The notes below the pieces were generated by a model. The model did not search any database, was not told where the DNA came from, and was given only the letters and a program-made list of their open reading frames with translations. From CAZLMW01 sp964560875 (lineage in GTDB: Bacteria > Myxococcota_A > UBA9042), in the NCBI GenBank assembly GCA_964560875.1, contig CAZLMW010000036.1, positions 3,787 through 67,786 of the forward strand: a stretch of DNA of 64,000 nt. The letters run 5' to 3'. Positions 19,335 to 27,710 of the stretch are shown one piece after another. Every line of letters starts with the position of its first letter. Position 1 is the first letter of the stretch. The position numbers and the translations under genes were made by a program.

Positions 19335-20069
19335 TTACGCGTAGGAGCCGAAGCGGTCCAATACGGCTTCGAGCGCTTTGCCGGTGCGGGCGCCGAGATC
19401 GGTCGCCGCCATCGGGAACATGAACGACGACAACGGCATCCCATCGACATCGGCGTGTTTGTCCTGCCATGCAGCGAGCGCGTCGTCGTCAACGAACAAT
19501 CCGCCCGCTGCCATCGCGTCGGCCGGGTGACTCGTGCCATCCCAATGGGCGAGAAACATCGCGATCGTGTCGGGTTCGCGGCTGTGCACGCCGCTTTCGT
19601 CGCACACCAGCTTGAGGCGCTTGCTCGGCTCGCTCTGTGCGCAGTCGGCCATCATCTCGCCGGAGCGGCTCAGTCCTTGCGGAACGGCAAGCGCAGCGAG
19701 CGGGCCCAGCAGGTGGACCTGGTGGTCGCCGTCCATGAAGTACGAGATGTTGGTCTTCTTCATCGACAGCACGGCGGCGAGGGTGACGAAGCGACCGTTT
19801 TCGGTCTGCACCATGCCGCACGATTCGAGCTCGTCGAACGCCGCCTTCATTTTTTCGTGGGACTCGCCGACCGACTCAACGGCGGACTCGAGCAGTTTGT
19901 CGACCGAACTCACCCAGCCGCGGGACACGAGCCCGCTAACCGCATAGCTGAGGAGCGCGCGGGCAGGTTCGCTGAGGGTCTGCGAGACATGGTCGAACCA
20001 AGCCGCCAGCTGCAGCCCGGGGGGCGCCGCCTGAACACGTGCAAGGGCGTCGCCTTCGAGAAAGCTCAT
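19335..20069 (-). CDS. MerB-fold (alkylmercury-lyase-like) protein lacking catalytic residues
   Basis: A 244-residue protein. Residues 20-100 look like a winged-helix-type N-domain (ALLSYAVSGLVSRGW, AAFDELESCGMVQ). Residues 119-175 align by eye with the MerB core: HLLGPLAALAVPQ sits where MerB has AWCALDTL, and ADC (Cys143) where MerB has its third Cys. Residues 190-213, GLFVDDDALAAWQDKHADV, match the MerB C-terminal strand-helix. The MerB catalytic Cys and Asp are replaced by Gly122 and Ala125, and the second catalytic Cys is absent, so mercury lyase activity is not expected. Its ATG lies 6 bases after the rpsT stop, so it is co-translated with ribosomal protein S20. The assignment is tentative. 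Confidence 0.45.
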   Translation of the reverse strand: MSFLEGDALARVQAAPPGLQLAAWFDHVSQTLSEPARALLSYAVSGLVSRGWVSSVDKLLESAVESVGESHEKMKAAFDELESCGMVQTENGRFVTLAAVLSMKKTNISYFMDGDHQVHLLGPLAALAVPQGLSRSGEMMADCAQSEPSKRLKLVCDESGVHSREPDTIAMFLAHWDGTSHPADAMAAGGLFVDDDALAAWQDKHADVDGMPLSSFMFPMAATDLGARTGKALEAVLDRFGSYA

Positions 20070-20075
20070 CGGAGC

Positions 20076-20336
20076 CTAGCCCAAGCGCGATACGGCCTTG
20101 GACAGCCGGGCGATCTTTCGCGCTGCGCGCTGCTTGGGGATGAGCCCCTTCTTGGCCGCGAGGTCGATCGCGCTGGCGACAGCGGCGATGTCTTCCGCGG
20201 CGCCGGCACCCTTGCTTTGCAGCGCGGTGTCGAAGTTCTTGACCGCCGTCTTCATCGACGCACGACCAGCGCGGTTGCGGATGCGCTTCGTCTCGTTTTG
20301 GCGGGCGCGTTTGAGCGCCGACTTGTGATTGGCCAC
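20076..20336 (-). CDS. rpsT: 30S ribosomal protein S20
   Basis: An 86-residue, highly basic, helical protein of normal length starting MANHKSALKRARQNETKRIRNRA, the S20 signature, with the conserved later KGLIPKQRAARKIARL. It binds 16S rRNA early in 30S assembly. The 211 bases upstream (20337-20547) contain no gene and are the likely promoter/leader; I see no clear operator there. The MerB-fold gene follows after 6 bases. Confidence 0.95.
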   Translation of the reverse strand: MANHKSALKRARQNETKRIRNRAGRASMKTAVKNFDTALQSKGAGAAEDIAAVASAIDLAAKKGLIPKQRAARKIARLSKAVSRLG

Positions 20337-20547
20337 GTCGGGACCTCACTTGTTTGACGACGTGGGGCGGGCCGGAGCCGCGCTTTGGTCGCCGGATGGT
20401 TTGTTCGTCGGCCGGCTCGTTCAGCCGACCGTTCAATCGTTCGATTCGGTCTCGTCCGGGTGCGCTTGGAAGGCTCCAAGAAACGCGCATGGGCGTCCAA
20501 AATCGGGGCGCCTGTGTACCGGCGTAGGGGCAACGCGTCAAGCGCTT

Positions 20548-21126
20548 TTATGGGGAACTGGAGACCTTACACATGCCTTCCACACAACGCAGACCGGCGG
20601 TGGTTCCGGTCGAACACGCGGCGTCTCCGGCGCAGGCCAGCACAGCGCAACGATCGCCGTCACATTGTCCCGAAGCGCACGACTTGGCGGTGTTCGCATC
20701 GCAGGCGGGCGAGTAGTCAGCGGCGATCGCAATCGTGGACCTGGCGATCGTGATGCGGCCCAGGTCGTCCGTGGCCGTCAACTGAACTGCGTACGTGCCG
20801 GCCTTGCTGAAAACATGGTCGTAGAACGACGCTGCCGTGTTCGTTTCGGGCGTGCCGTCGGCGACGAGGAAGGTGTAGCGGACCAGCGTGGCCCCTTCGC
20901 GCGCTTCTTTGGCTGCGTCCTTGTCGGTCCAGCTGCGCGACGCGTCGAACCGCACCTTCTGGCCAACTTTGGCGATCGACGGATGGAACATCGCGGCGAC
21001 GGCCGGCTCGGCAGGCTCCTCAACCGTGTCGGAGCAGCCAGCCACCGTCGCGAGCAGCACCGCGACAGACATCAGCACCGTCGACCCCGGCAACGTCCAG
21101 CCAGCGCGATTCATCCCGTTGGCCAT
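20548..21126 (-). CDS. PKD-like domain lipoprotein with Cys-rich tail
   Basis: A 192-residue exported protein. The signal peptide ends in the lipobox LATVAGC (Cys31), so it is lipid-anchored. Residues about 45-135 are an Ig/PKD-like beta domain (VGQKVRFDASRSWTDKD, AGTYAVQLTATDDLGR). The last ~50 residues hold eight Cys in closely spaced pairs (SCASGQCDGDRCAVLACAGDAAC cluster region), probably a disulfide-rich knot of the kind frequent in myxobacterial lipoproteins. GGAG lies 6 bases before the ATG at 21126. Function unknown; a surface adhesion or binding role is only a guess. It is 96 bases downstream of rimO's start region on the same strand and may have its own promoter. Confidence 0.7.
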   Translation of the reverse strand: MANGMNRAGWTLPGSTVLMSVAVLLATVAGCSDTVEEPAEPAVAAMFHPSIAKVGQKVRFDASRSWTDKDAAKEAREGATLVRYTFLVADGTPETNTAASFYDHVFSKAGTYAVQLTATDDLGRITIARSTIAIAADYSPACDANTAKSCASGQCDGDRCAVLACAGDAACSTGTTAGLRCVEGMCKVSSSP

Positions 21127-21222
21127 TGCGGTCTCCGCCCTTTCGACGCTGTTGCTGTCGTTGTCGTGATGCGTGCGTGCGCGGCCATGGTGAAAACCAC
21201 GGCAGGGGCTGTCAATCGCCGA

Positions 21223-22590
21223 TCACGCGATGATGTGGCCCACGAGATCATATTCGCCGGCGGTCTCGGTGATCAGCGCCCGTCGCAACTGGCCACGACC
21301 GATGTCGTCCGGGGCGTCGTTGATGTAGACGACGCCGTCGATATCGGGGGCCTGACCGCCGGTGCGGCCTTGCAACAGCAGATCGGTTTCGTCCGACAGG
21401 CCCTCGACGAGCACGTCGACCTCGCGGCCCACCATGGCTTGCTGGTGCGCCGCGGAGATGGACTTCTGCAGCGCCATGAGACGGCTGTGGCGAAGGCGTT
21501 TGACCGCTGTGGGCAGCTGCCGATCCATGCGCGCGCTGAACGTGCCCTCTTCCTGCGAGTACATGAAGCAGCCCATCCGCTCGAAGCGCTGCCCCTGCAC
21601 GAAGCTGTAGAGGTCCTCGAAGTCGGCGTCCGTTTCGCCCGGGTGGCCAACGAGCAGCGTCGTCCGCAGCACCAGGTTGTCGATCCGCGCGCGCAGCTTG
21701 GTGAGCAGCGCCTCGATTTCGGCCCGTGACGTGCGCCGATTCATCGCCTCGAGGACTTGGTCGCTGCTGTGCTGGATCGGCATGTCGATGTACTTGAGGC
21801 AGTTTTCCGTCTCCGCCATGGCGTCGATCAGGTCGTCGCCAAAGTTATGCGGATAGGCGTACATGAGCCGCACCCAGCGCAAGCCTTCGACCTCGCCGAG
21901 CCGCCTCACCAGCTTGACGAGCGCCTTTCCGTCGCCGATATCCTCACCGTAATGCGTCAGGTCCTGGGCGACGAGATTGACCTCGACGACTCCGCGCGAA
22001 GCCAGGTCCCGCGCCTCGGCCACAACGTCGTCGATGGTGCGCGACCGTTGCACGCCGCGGAGCTTGGGAATGATGCAGAAAGCGCACCCCTGAGAGCATC
22101 CTTCGGCGATCTTGAGGTAGGTGGAGAAGCTGTTGGGCGCGACATAGCGCGGCGCGAAGTGGTCGGCGATGTACTCGGAGCGCCCTTTTCGCAGGCCGGT
22201 GAAGGGTCCAGATGGCGCGGGTGGCAGCTCGAGGGCCTCGGCGAGCCGATCGTATTCACCGGTGCCGATGAAGAGGTCGACCTCCGGCATCTCGGCGGAG
22301 AGCTCCGGGGCATGGCGTTGCGAAAGGCAGCCGGCAACGACAAGACGTGCGCCGGGGTTGGCGGCCTTGATGTCGGCCATGTCGAGGATCGCGTCGACGC
22401 TCTCTTCTTTGCTCGACTCGATGAACGCGCAGGTGTTGACCAGCAACACGTCCGCGCCGTTCGCTTCGCCGGTCAGGTCGAAGCCACCCTGTTGCAGCCG
22501 ACCGATCATCAGCTCGGTGTCGACGAGGTTCTTCGGGCAGCCGAGGCTGACGACGTGGACTTTCTTTGAATCGGGCGCGGATATGCTCAT
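21223..22590 (-). CDS. rimO: Ribosomal protein S12 methylthiotransferase
   Basis: A 455-residue radical-SAM enzyme that adds a methylthio group to the conserved Asp of ribosomal protein S12. The N-terminal domain holds three cluster-binding Cys (C18 in SLGCPKNLVD, C54 in NTCAFIESSKEES, C88 in AGCLSQR). The radical-SAM CxxxCxxC is at 165/169/172 (CSQGCAFCIIPKLRG). A TRAM domain forms the C-terminus. SLGCPKNLVD and IESSKEES distinguish RimO from the related tRNA enzyme MiaB. Length is normal. It lies upstream of the PKD lipoprotein on the same strand. Confidence 0.94.
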   Translation of the reverse strand: MSISAPDSKKVHVVSLGCPKNLVDTELMIGRLQQGGFDLTGEANGADVLLVNTCAFIESSKEESVDAILDMADIKAANPGARLVVAGCLSQRHAPELSAEMPEVDLFIGTGEYDRLAEALELPPAPSGPFTGLRKGRSEYIADHFAPRYVAPNSFSTYLKIAEGCSQGCAFCIIPKLRGVQRSRTIDDVVAEARDLASRGVVEVNLVAQDLTHYGEDIGDGKALVKLVRRLGEVEGLRWVRLMYAYPHNFGDDLIDAMAETENCLKYIDMPIQHSSDQVLEAMNRRTSRAEIEALLTKLRARIDNLVLRTTLLVGHPGETDADFEDLYSFVQGQRFERMGCFMYSQEEGTFSARMDRQLPTAVKRLRHSRLMALQKSISAAHQQAMVGREVDVLVEGLSDETDLLLQGRTGGQAPDIDGVVYINDAPDDIGRGQLRRALITETAGEYDLVGHIIA

Positions 22591-22671
22591 AGCCGCGCTA
22601 CTACAACGGTGGGGTCCAAAAAGCGATCGATTTCGCGGCGCGGCGGCGGCCTGCTCGGCCTGTGGCCGCGA

Positions 22672-24735
22672 TCAGAAAGCGATGGACTCCTCGCCGATCG
22701 CCATGGCGACCGCGTCGATATCCTTCACGTCGATACGATGGTCGGCGACCACGTCGTAAAGCTCGTCCCAGAGCCCGTTGGGGAAGAAGGATTCCTTGCC
22801 CCACTTGTTCTTGAAGACGATGGCGCGACCGCTCCGAAACGCGATCTCGAGCAGGTCGGTGCCGTCGGCGAGGCCGTTGAGGTTGACGTCACCGGGCGTG
22901 AGGACCTGGAAGCGGCGCAGCAATCGCCGGCCGTAGTCAGGGCGCAGGCCGACCAGGCGCTTGTCGAAGGTGTGTTCGACGATCGACAGGTGCGTGCCCT
23001 TCTCGGGGATGATGTCGACGAACACGTTGTCGGTCGTGCCGTCGGAGAAGTAAGCGCGCAGAGGCAGGCGGAAGCGCATCGGTTTTTCGCCGAGGTGAGC
23101 GAAACGAAGCCGCAGATGGCTTCCGGTCGACGAATGCGAGACGTTGGTCAGGATTTGGCCGCGGATCGACCCGGTTTCTGCGAACCACTGCTGGAAGAAC
23201 CAGGACATATCCTTGCCAGTGACCTTCTCGATGACCTTGGGGAAGTGCTTCCACGACGCGTAGTCGCGACCGTACTGCTTGCCGAACTCGGTCAGCACCT
23301 TGAGCCACTGCTCTTCGCCGAGCTCGGTGCGCATCATGTCCATCACGACCGCACCCTTGTGGTACATGATCTGCACGTATTTCTTGCTGTAGTGAACGGC
23401 TGAAGAGCCCAGTGGTCGGTCATCCTTGGCGCTGACCGTGTACACGTAGCTCAGGTTGTTGCCGATCATCTGGCTGCGCGATTTCAAGTTCTTTTCGGTG
23501 TAAAGGCAGGACGTGAACTCGGCGAGCGATTCGCTCAGGCTCGTGTCGTTGGCCGACGCCGGCCGCACATAGTTGCCCCACCATTGGTGCGCGATCTCGT
23601 GGGCCTGGAGCTCAACGAGGTTGGTCCAGCCGTAGCTGTTCTTCTTGGCGCCAAAGACCGACTGCAACATGAAGATGCCGCCGAGAGGCGCGTATCCGCC
23701 GCCGAAATTCTGAGCGACCTGGATGAGGCTGAAGCCGGCCCACGGAAAAGCGCCCATCCGCTGGCCGGCAAACTCGATGACCTGGCGGGCGAGATCGACG
23801 ACGAGCTGGCCGTTGTAGCCGCCGCGGGCGTAGGTGCGCACGAACGGCCCCGGGTTGGCCACGCCGCTGTTGGGATCGTCGCCCCAGGCCTTGTACTTCG
23901 CGATCGAGAAACCCGCGTTTTCGGTGCGTTCGGGCTGTTCGAAGTGCCACGAAAGGCGACCGTCAGCGAGCTTCTTGGCGCCGCGCGGGATGCCGGGAGC
24001 GGCCGCCATGCGATCGATCGGTGTGATGACGTAGAGGTCGGATTTGAACGGATGGCGCCCGGCTTGTCCGTGGCTGAGGTAGTAGCGGAAGAACTGCACC
24101 GACCAGTAGTTGCTGTCGAAGTTGCAGGGCCGCAGCCGGTAACCGCCGCCGGTGCAATTGAGCTGCGCGTCGTACGAGACCACAAGCTCGGTGTCCGTGT
24201 TCACCGTGAGCGCGTGAGGCAAACCAACAACCAGACCGCCGGCGTTGCCCATGACCTTCTTCCAATTGGCCTGCAGCGCCTTGCCGTTGATGTCGGTGAC
24301 AGAGACCTTCTCGAGCATGTCGGTTCGCAGGTTGATCTGCTTGATGCCCGCCTTGGCCGCGCGCACCGTCAGGATCACGTTGGCTTTGAGCCGCGCCTTG
24401 GTCGGATCGACCTCGACCGTGATGTCCTGGTGCACGATCGCCCAGGGCGCCTTGAAGACGTTGCTGTAGTCCGCCGCGCCCCATGTGGGAGCGGTCTTCA
24501 TCACGCCATGAGGATCGTCGGAGCCGTCTGCGGCCCAACCGTGGCTCTTGGCCTCGAGGCGATGGAAAATGAGGCGCTGTTCATAGGCGCTGCCAGCTTT
24601 CGGAGGCAGGTTGAGGGTGATCAGCACCGCGGCCTTCTGGGTCGGTTCGGCGGCCGCGGGACCGGCCAGGACGACGGGCATCGCGATCGCGACGAGCGCG
24701 GCGAGAAAACTGGCGCGGGAGAAGAGGCGTTTCAT
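22672..24735 (-). CDS. Exported M1-family metallopeptidase with C-terminal dockerin-like module
   Basis: A 687-residue protein with a signal peptide (residues 1-29, ending GPAAAE). The M1 zinc site is complete: HEIAHQWWGNY (His379, Glu380, His383) and Glu402 exactly 19 residues on in SESLAEF. The transition-state Tyr is likely 458 in MYHKGAVVMDMMR. The exopeptidase GxMEN motif is replaced by GGGYAPLGG (345-353), so simple aminopeptidase activity is doubtful. Residues about 614-687 resemble a dockerin: two 12-residue calcium loops, DVNLNGLADGTD (616-627) and DVVADHRIDVKD (661-672), each followed by a hydrophobic helix. GGAGG precedes the ATG. Its start overlaps (ATGA) the stop of the cohesin-like gene. 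Confidence 0.8.
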   Translation of the reverse strand: MKRLFSRASFLAALVAIAMPVVLAGPAAAEPTQKAAVLITLNLPPKAGSAYEQRLIFHRLEAKSHGWAADGSDDPHGVMKTAPTWGAADYSNVFKAPWAIVHQDITVEVDPTKARLKANVILTVRAAKAGIKQINLRTDMLEKVSVTDINGKALQANWKKVMGNAGGLVVGLPHALTVNTDTELVVSYDAQLNCTGGGYRLRPCNFDSNYWSVQFFRYYLSHGQAGRHPFKSDLYVITPIDRMAAAPGIPRGAKKLADGRLSWHFEQPERTENAGFSIAKYKAWGDDPNSGVANPGPFVRTYARGGYNGQLVVDLARQVIEFAGQRMGAFPWAGFSLIQVAQNFGGGYAPLGGIFMLQSVFGAKKNSYGWTNLVELQAHEIAHQWWGNYVRPASANDTSLSESLAEFTSCLYTEKNLKSRSQMIGNNLSYVYTVSAKDDRPLGSSAVHYSKKYVQIMYHKGAVVMDMMRTELGEEQWLKVLTEFGKQYGRDYASWKHFPKVIEKVTGKDMSWFFQQWFAETGSIRGQILTNVSHSSTGSHLRLRFAHLGEKPMRFRLPLRAYFSDGTTDNVFVDIIPEKGTHLSIVEHTFDKRLVGLRPDYGRRLLRRFQVLTPGDVNLNGLADGTDLLEIAFRSGRAIVFKNKWGKESFFPNGLWDELYDVVADHRIDVKDIDAVAMAIGEESIAF

Positions 24736-25421
24736 CGGGCCACCTCCTCGTGCGAGACGGTGAGCGTCGCCCATGCGGCGTCAACGATTTGGTAGTCCGA
24801 TCGCCGGGCGATCGTGGCGTTCTTGTCGAAGGTGACCGTGTGCTTGCCGGGCTTGAGCACCTTAAAGGTCAGGGTCGCCCAGGCCGCCTTGTTCACAGTC
24901 GCGCCCTTGAGCGCTTGAAAGGCGCTACCACTTACGAGGTAACGGGCAACGCCGAGAAGCACGCGGCCCTTCGGCGAATCCTTTGCGATCGCGCGGGCGT
25001 CGTAGCCGGGGCCACGCAGCAGCTCATGGGTCTTGAGGTCGGTCAATTCGAGCGCCTTGGGGTCGTAGCGCAGGTGCGTGGCAACGCCGAAAAGGTTGGC
25101 GAAGTCGACGATGAGCAGGCGCACCGTAAACGTCTTGTCGCCCGTCTTGGTCGGCTCCAGCAGGATTCGCGGTCCGGTCGGGACGCTCTGCACGTCGAAG
25201 GAGAGCTTCGTTGTGGTCTTTGCGGTCGCGCCGCCCTTGCCGTCGTCGCCGACCTTGCCGTTGTCGCCGCCCAGGTTCGTCTGGGCCGTGGAATCGACCG
25301 GACCGTCGAGGACGTCGTCGCTACAGCCCCAGGCCAACAGCACACTTGCTGCCAGCAATGCAACAAGCAGATCGGCTGGGCTTCGCCGCCGTCGCCTGCC
25401 GCTGGATCGTTGTACCCGCAT
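24732..25421 (-). CDS. Cohesin-like lipoprotein, probable docking partner of the adjacent peptidase
   Basis: A 229-residue lipoprotein. An arginine-rich n-region and hydrophobic core lead to the lipobox LLAWGC (Cys33), then an Asp/Gly/Thr-rich linker. Residues about 72-222 have the pattern of a type I/II cohesin beta-sandwich: TFTVRLLIVDFANLFGVATHLRYDPKALEL in the first strands, then GRVLLGVARYLV, AAWATLTFKVLKPGKHTVTF and a final DAAWATLTV strand. Cohesins bind dockerins. The next gene, overlapping by four bases, encodes a peptidase ending in a dockerin-like module, so the pair probably works together at the outer membrane. GGAGG lies 6 bases before the ATG. Without a search this remains a pattern-based call. 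Confidence 0.65.
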   Translation of the reverse strand: MRVQRSSGRRRRRSPADLLVALLAASVLLAWGCSDDVLDGPVDSTAQTNLGGDNGKVGDDGKGGATAKTTTKLSFDVQSVPTGPRILLEPTKTGDKTFTVRLLIVDFANLFGVATHLRYDPKALELTDLKTHELLRGPGYDARAIAKDSPKGRVLLGVARYLVSGSAFQALKGATVNKAAWATLTFKVLKPGKHTVTFDKNATIARRSDYQIVDAAWATLTVSHEEVAR

Positions 25422-25742
25422 TCGCTACCTCCGCGCGGCGGAAACTACAGCATGGTCGCGCGATCGCTGGTGTCGGGTTGATCCGCGACTGGTTGCAGCG
25501 ATGCAAGCGGATCGGACGCCCCAAGACCGATCTATAGAATATCAAAGACTTGCGGAATCAACGAAGACCTATGAAGGCAGCGGCCCGGCGGGGACATCCG
25601 CGCAGATCCACCGCAATCACCGGTCGTCACGAGTGTCTCGTTGCAGGGAAAGCGACCAGCAAACCCCAGCGGATTTTGATCCGCGGTCAAGGAGCCCGCA
25701 ACGTATGATGTGACAGGCGGGCTTGCCCGTCGAAGAGGAAAA
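25422..25742. other. Divergent intergenic region with a small hairpin
   Basis: This 321-base stretch separates the leftward cohesin-like gene from the rightward sigma factor gene and should hold both promoters. A 6-bp hairpin (GCGGAT, loop TTTG, ATCCGC) lies at 25669-25684, about 60 bases before the sigma start. An AT-rich patch CTATAGAATATC is near 25530-25545. Neither a convincing -35/-10 pair nor an ECF promoter could be fixed by eye. No coding potential beyond chance was seen. Confidence 0.5.
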
Positions 25743-26363
25743 ATGGCAGCCGTTCAATTCCAAGACGACCGCGCCCACGAAGATCGCATCGACAAGCAGC
25801 TCGTTGCGGCCTACCAACGCGGCAACAGTCACGCACTCGCTGAGCTCTACCGGCGACATTCACGACGCGTCGAATCGGTCGCGCGCCACGTCATTGGACC
25901 GAGCAGCGAACTCGAGGACATCGTCCAGGACGTTTTCATCGAGCTGCAACGGGCGCTCTACAAGTTTCGCGGGGACTCGCGTTTCACGACGTGGCTGCAC
26001 CGCGTGACCGTCAACGTCGCGCTGCAACACATCCGCAAGGGCAAGCGAAAGGGCTGGCTGCGCTGGGTCGGCATCGACGAAGCGAACCCACGAACCCAGG
26101 CGTCGGTGCGCATCGACAACCAGATCGAAGCGCGCGAGACGGTAAAAATCCTCTACGAGGTGCTCGGCACCATCACCGAAAAGAAACGTGTGGTGTTTGC
26201 GCTCTACGAACTCGAAGGCATGTCGCTGCAGGATATCGCGGCGACGGTCGGAACCAGCGTGAACACGGTCAAATCCCGACTGTTCCACGCTCGCCGCGAA
26301 ATCTTCAGCGAAGTGAAGCGCCGTGGTGTTCTGCCCACGCACATGCTGCAGGTGATCAAATGA
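25743..26363 (+). CDS. RNA polymerase ECF-type sigma factor
   Basis: A 206-residue sigma-70-family protein with regions 2 and 4 only. Region 2 runs from about 30 to 100 (ALAELYRRHSRRVESVARHV, DIVQDVFIELQRALYKFRG, FTTWLHRVTVNVALQHIRK). Region 4 runs from about 140 to 195 (KRVVFALYELEGMSLQDIA, GTSVNTVKSRLFHARREIF). GAGGAAAA directly precedes the ATG at 25743. It overlaps the following gene by 4 bases; that gene encodes a zinc-finger/FecR membrane protein that should be its anti-sigma factor. Target genes are not identifiable from the window. Confidence 0.93.
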   Translation: MAAVQFQDDRAHEDRIDKQLVAAYQRGNSHALAELYRRHSRRVESVARHVIGPSSELEDIVQDVFIELQRALYKFRGDSRFTTWLHRVTVNVALQHIRKGKRKGWLRWVGIDEANPRTQASVRIDNQIEARETVKILYEVLGTITEKKRVVFALYELEGMSLQDIAATVGTSVNTVKSRLFHARREIFSEVKRRGVLPTHMLQVIK

Positions 26364-27667
26364 CAGAGCATATGACCGAACGTGGGTGTCCCACGACCGA
26401 AGTCTGGATGGACTTCCTTGATGCGCGCAGCGAAACCGGCCTCGTCGCCGATCGGGACCTGCTCCAAGACCACCTCGACGGCTGCGCGAATTGCACCGAT
26501 GAGGTCGACGAGCTGCAACGATTCAACACGTTGCTGCTGCGTTCGCGGGTTCCGGGGCTGTCCGATGACCAGTGGCGCGTGCTCGATGAGCGTATGGAGA
26601 TGATGGGGAGCGAGTACGTTCCGCCTCCCAAGATCGCCACGAAGATCTACTTCGGCATGGCGATGGCGGCCGCGCTCGGCCTGTTCGCCGTCGGTGTGTG
26701 GCATCTCGTCTACGAAGCGCCCGCTGTCGAACGGCAGCTGGATCGCGTCGCCGCGGCAAACATGGCTTCGACCGTTGCGGCGCCTGAGACGTTGCGCGCC
26801 GGTGCCGTGGACGGTTCGATCGAGCTGGCCGACGCACAAGGTTCGTGGCGACCGCTGGTCACCGGCACCAAGCTGGCTTCGGATGCACGTCTTCGGGTCG
26901 CCGATGGCGCCAAGTCTGCTCGCCTTGTCGTGCCCGGGCACTTCGAACTTCGGATCGCTGGCGGCAGTGAAGTGCGCGTGCTGGCCGCCAACTCTCGGAA
27001 CACGTGGCTGCGGCTGCGCAGTGGTGAGGTCGCGTGCCAGGTCGAAAAGCGCCGGCCCAACCAGCAGTTCAAGGTCCTGGCTGGTCAATTCCGGGCCAGC
27101 GTGGTCGGCACCGAGTTTGTGGTGCGTCGCGGCGGTGAGGTCGCGGCTGTGTCTGTTCGTGTGACTGAAGGCGCTGTGCGCGTCGATGAAGCAGACCAGC
27201 CCGATAGCGCCCCGAGTGAAACCACCACGATGGTTCGCGCCGGCAATCGTTGGCGCTTTGCGTCCGGCCGCGTCGAGTTCGGCCCGATCGTGCCCACCGC
27301 CCAGGCCACTGCAACACCCGCCGTCGAAGAGCCGTCCGGTGACGCCGCGAAAGCCGAGGTCCATTGGCCCATGCGCAAGAACGTGGTTGTGCGGCGACGA
27401 GCTCCGGCCCGCGACACCGCGGACACAAACAAGCCCGCAGTCGCAGCGCAGACAGGCCAGCCTGTTTCCGCCACGCCGGCAGCGAAAGGCACGGCAAAGG
27501 TCGTCGAGATTCGCCTGCCCGCACAGTGGCACGACAAGGCGCACGAGGAAGAGGTTCGACGCCTCGAGAAGCTCGGTGTCAACGGCGCCGAACCGGACGC
27601 CAAGAAGCAGGCCGGCGCCAACAAGAAGAAGTCCGGCGCCAACAAGAAGAAGTCCGGCGCCAAATAG
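26360..27667 (+). CDS. Anti-sigma factor-like membrane protein with zinc finger and FecR domain
   Basis: A 435-residue single-pass protein. The N-terminal cytoplasmic part carries an HxxxCxxC anti-sigma zinc finger (His38, Cys42, Cys45 in DHLDGCANC). A membrane segment spans about 93-115 (MAMAAALGLFAVGVWHLVY). The periplasmic part has a FecR domain at about 150-260 (TKLASDARLRVADGAKSARL, WLRLRSGEVACQVEKR, VVGTEFVVRRGG, VTEGAVRV), then a long Pro/Ala linker and a Lys-rich tail with two 7-residue GANKKKS repeats. ATGA overlap with the sigma gene shows translational coupling. It most likely sequesters the sigma factor until a periplasmic signal arrives; the signal is unknown. Confidence 0.8.
   Translation: MTEHMTERGCPTTEVWMDFLDARSETGLVADRDLLQDHLDGCANCTDEVDELQRFNTLLLRSRVPGLSDDQWRVLDERMEMMGSEYVPPPKIATKIYFGMAMAAALGLFAVGVWHLVYEAPAVERQLDRVAAANMASTVAAPETLRAGAVDGSIELADAQGSWRPLVTGTKLASDARLRVADGAKSARLVVPGHFELRIAGGSEVRVLAANSRNTWLRLRSGEVACQVEKRRPNQQFKVLAGQFRASVVGTEFVVRRGGEVAAVSVRVTEGAVRVDEADQPDSAPSETTTMVRAGNRWRFASGRVEFGPIVPTAQATATPAVEEPSGDAAKAEVHWPMRKNVVVRRRAPARDTADTNKPAVAAQTGQPVSATPAAKGTAKVVEIRLPAQWHDKAHEEEVRRLEKLGVNGAEPDAKKQAGANKKKSGANKKKSGAK
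27614..27664 (+). repeat. 21-bp in-frame tandem repeat at the end of the FecR gene
   Basis: GGCGCCAACAAGAAGAAGTC plus C (21 bases) is repeated exactly at 27614-27634 and 27635-27655, with a partial third copy up to the stop codon. It encodes GANKKKS twice. Identical copies at the nucleotide level point to recent slippage. Confidence 0.85.
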
Positions 27668-27710
27668 ACAGCTTTCGCACCGTCAACTTGCTCTTCGGAG
27701 TGGAGGAACC

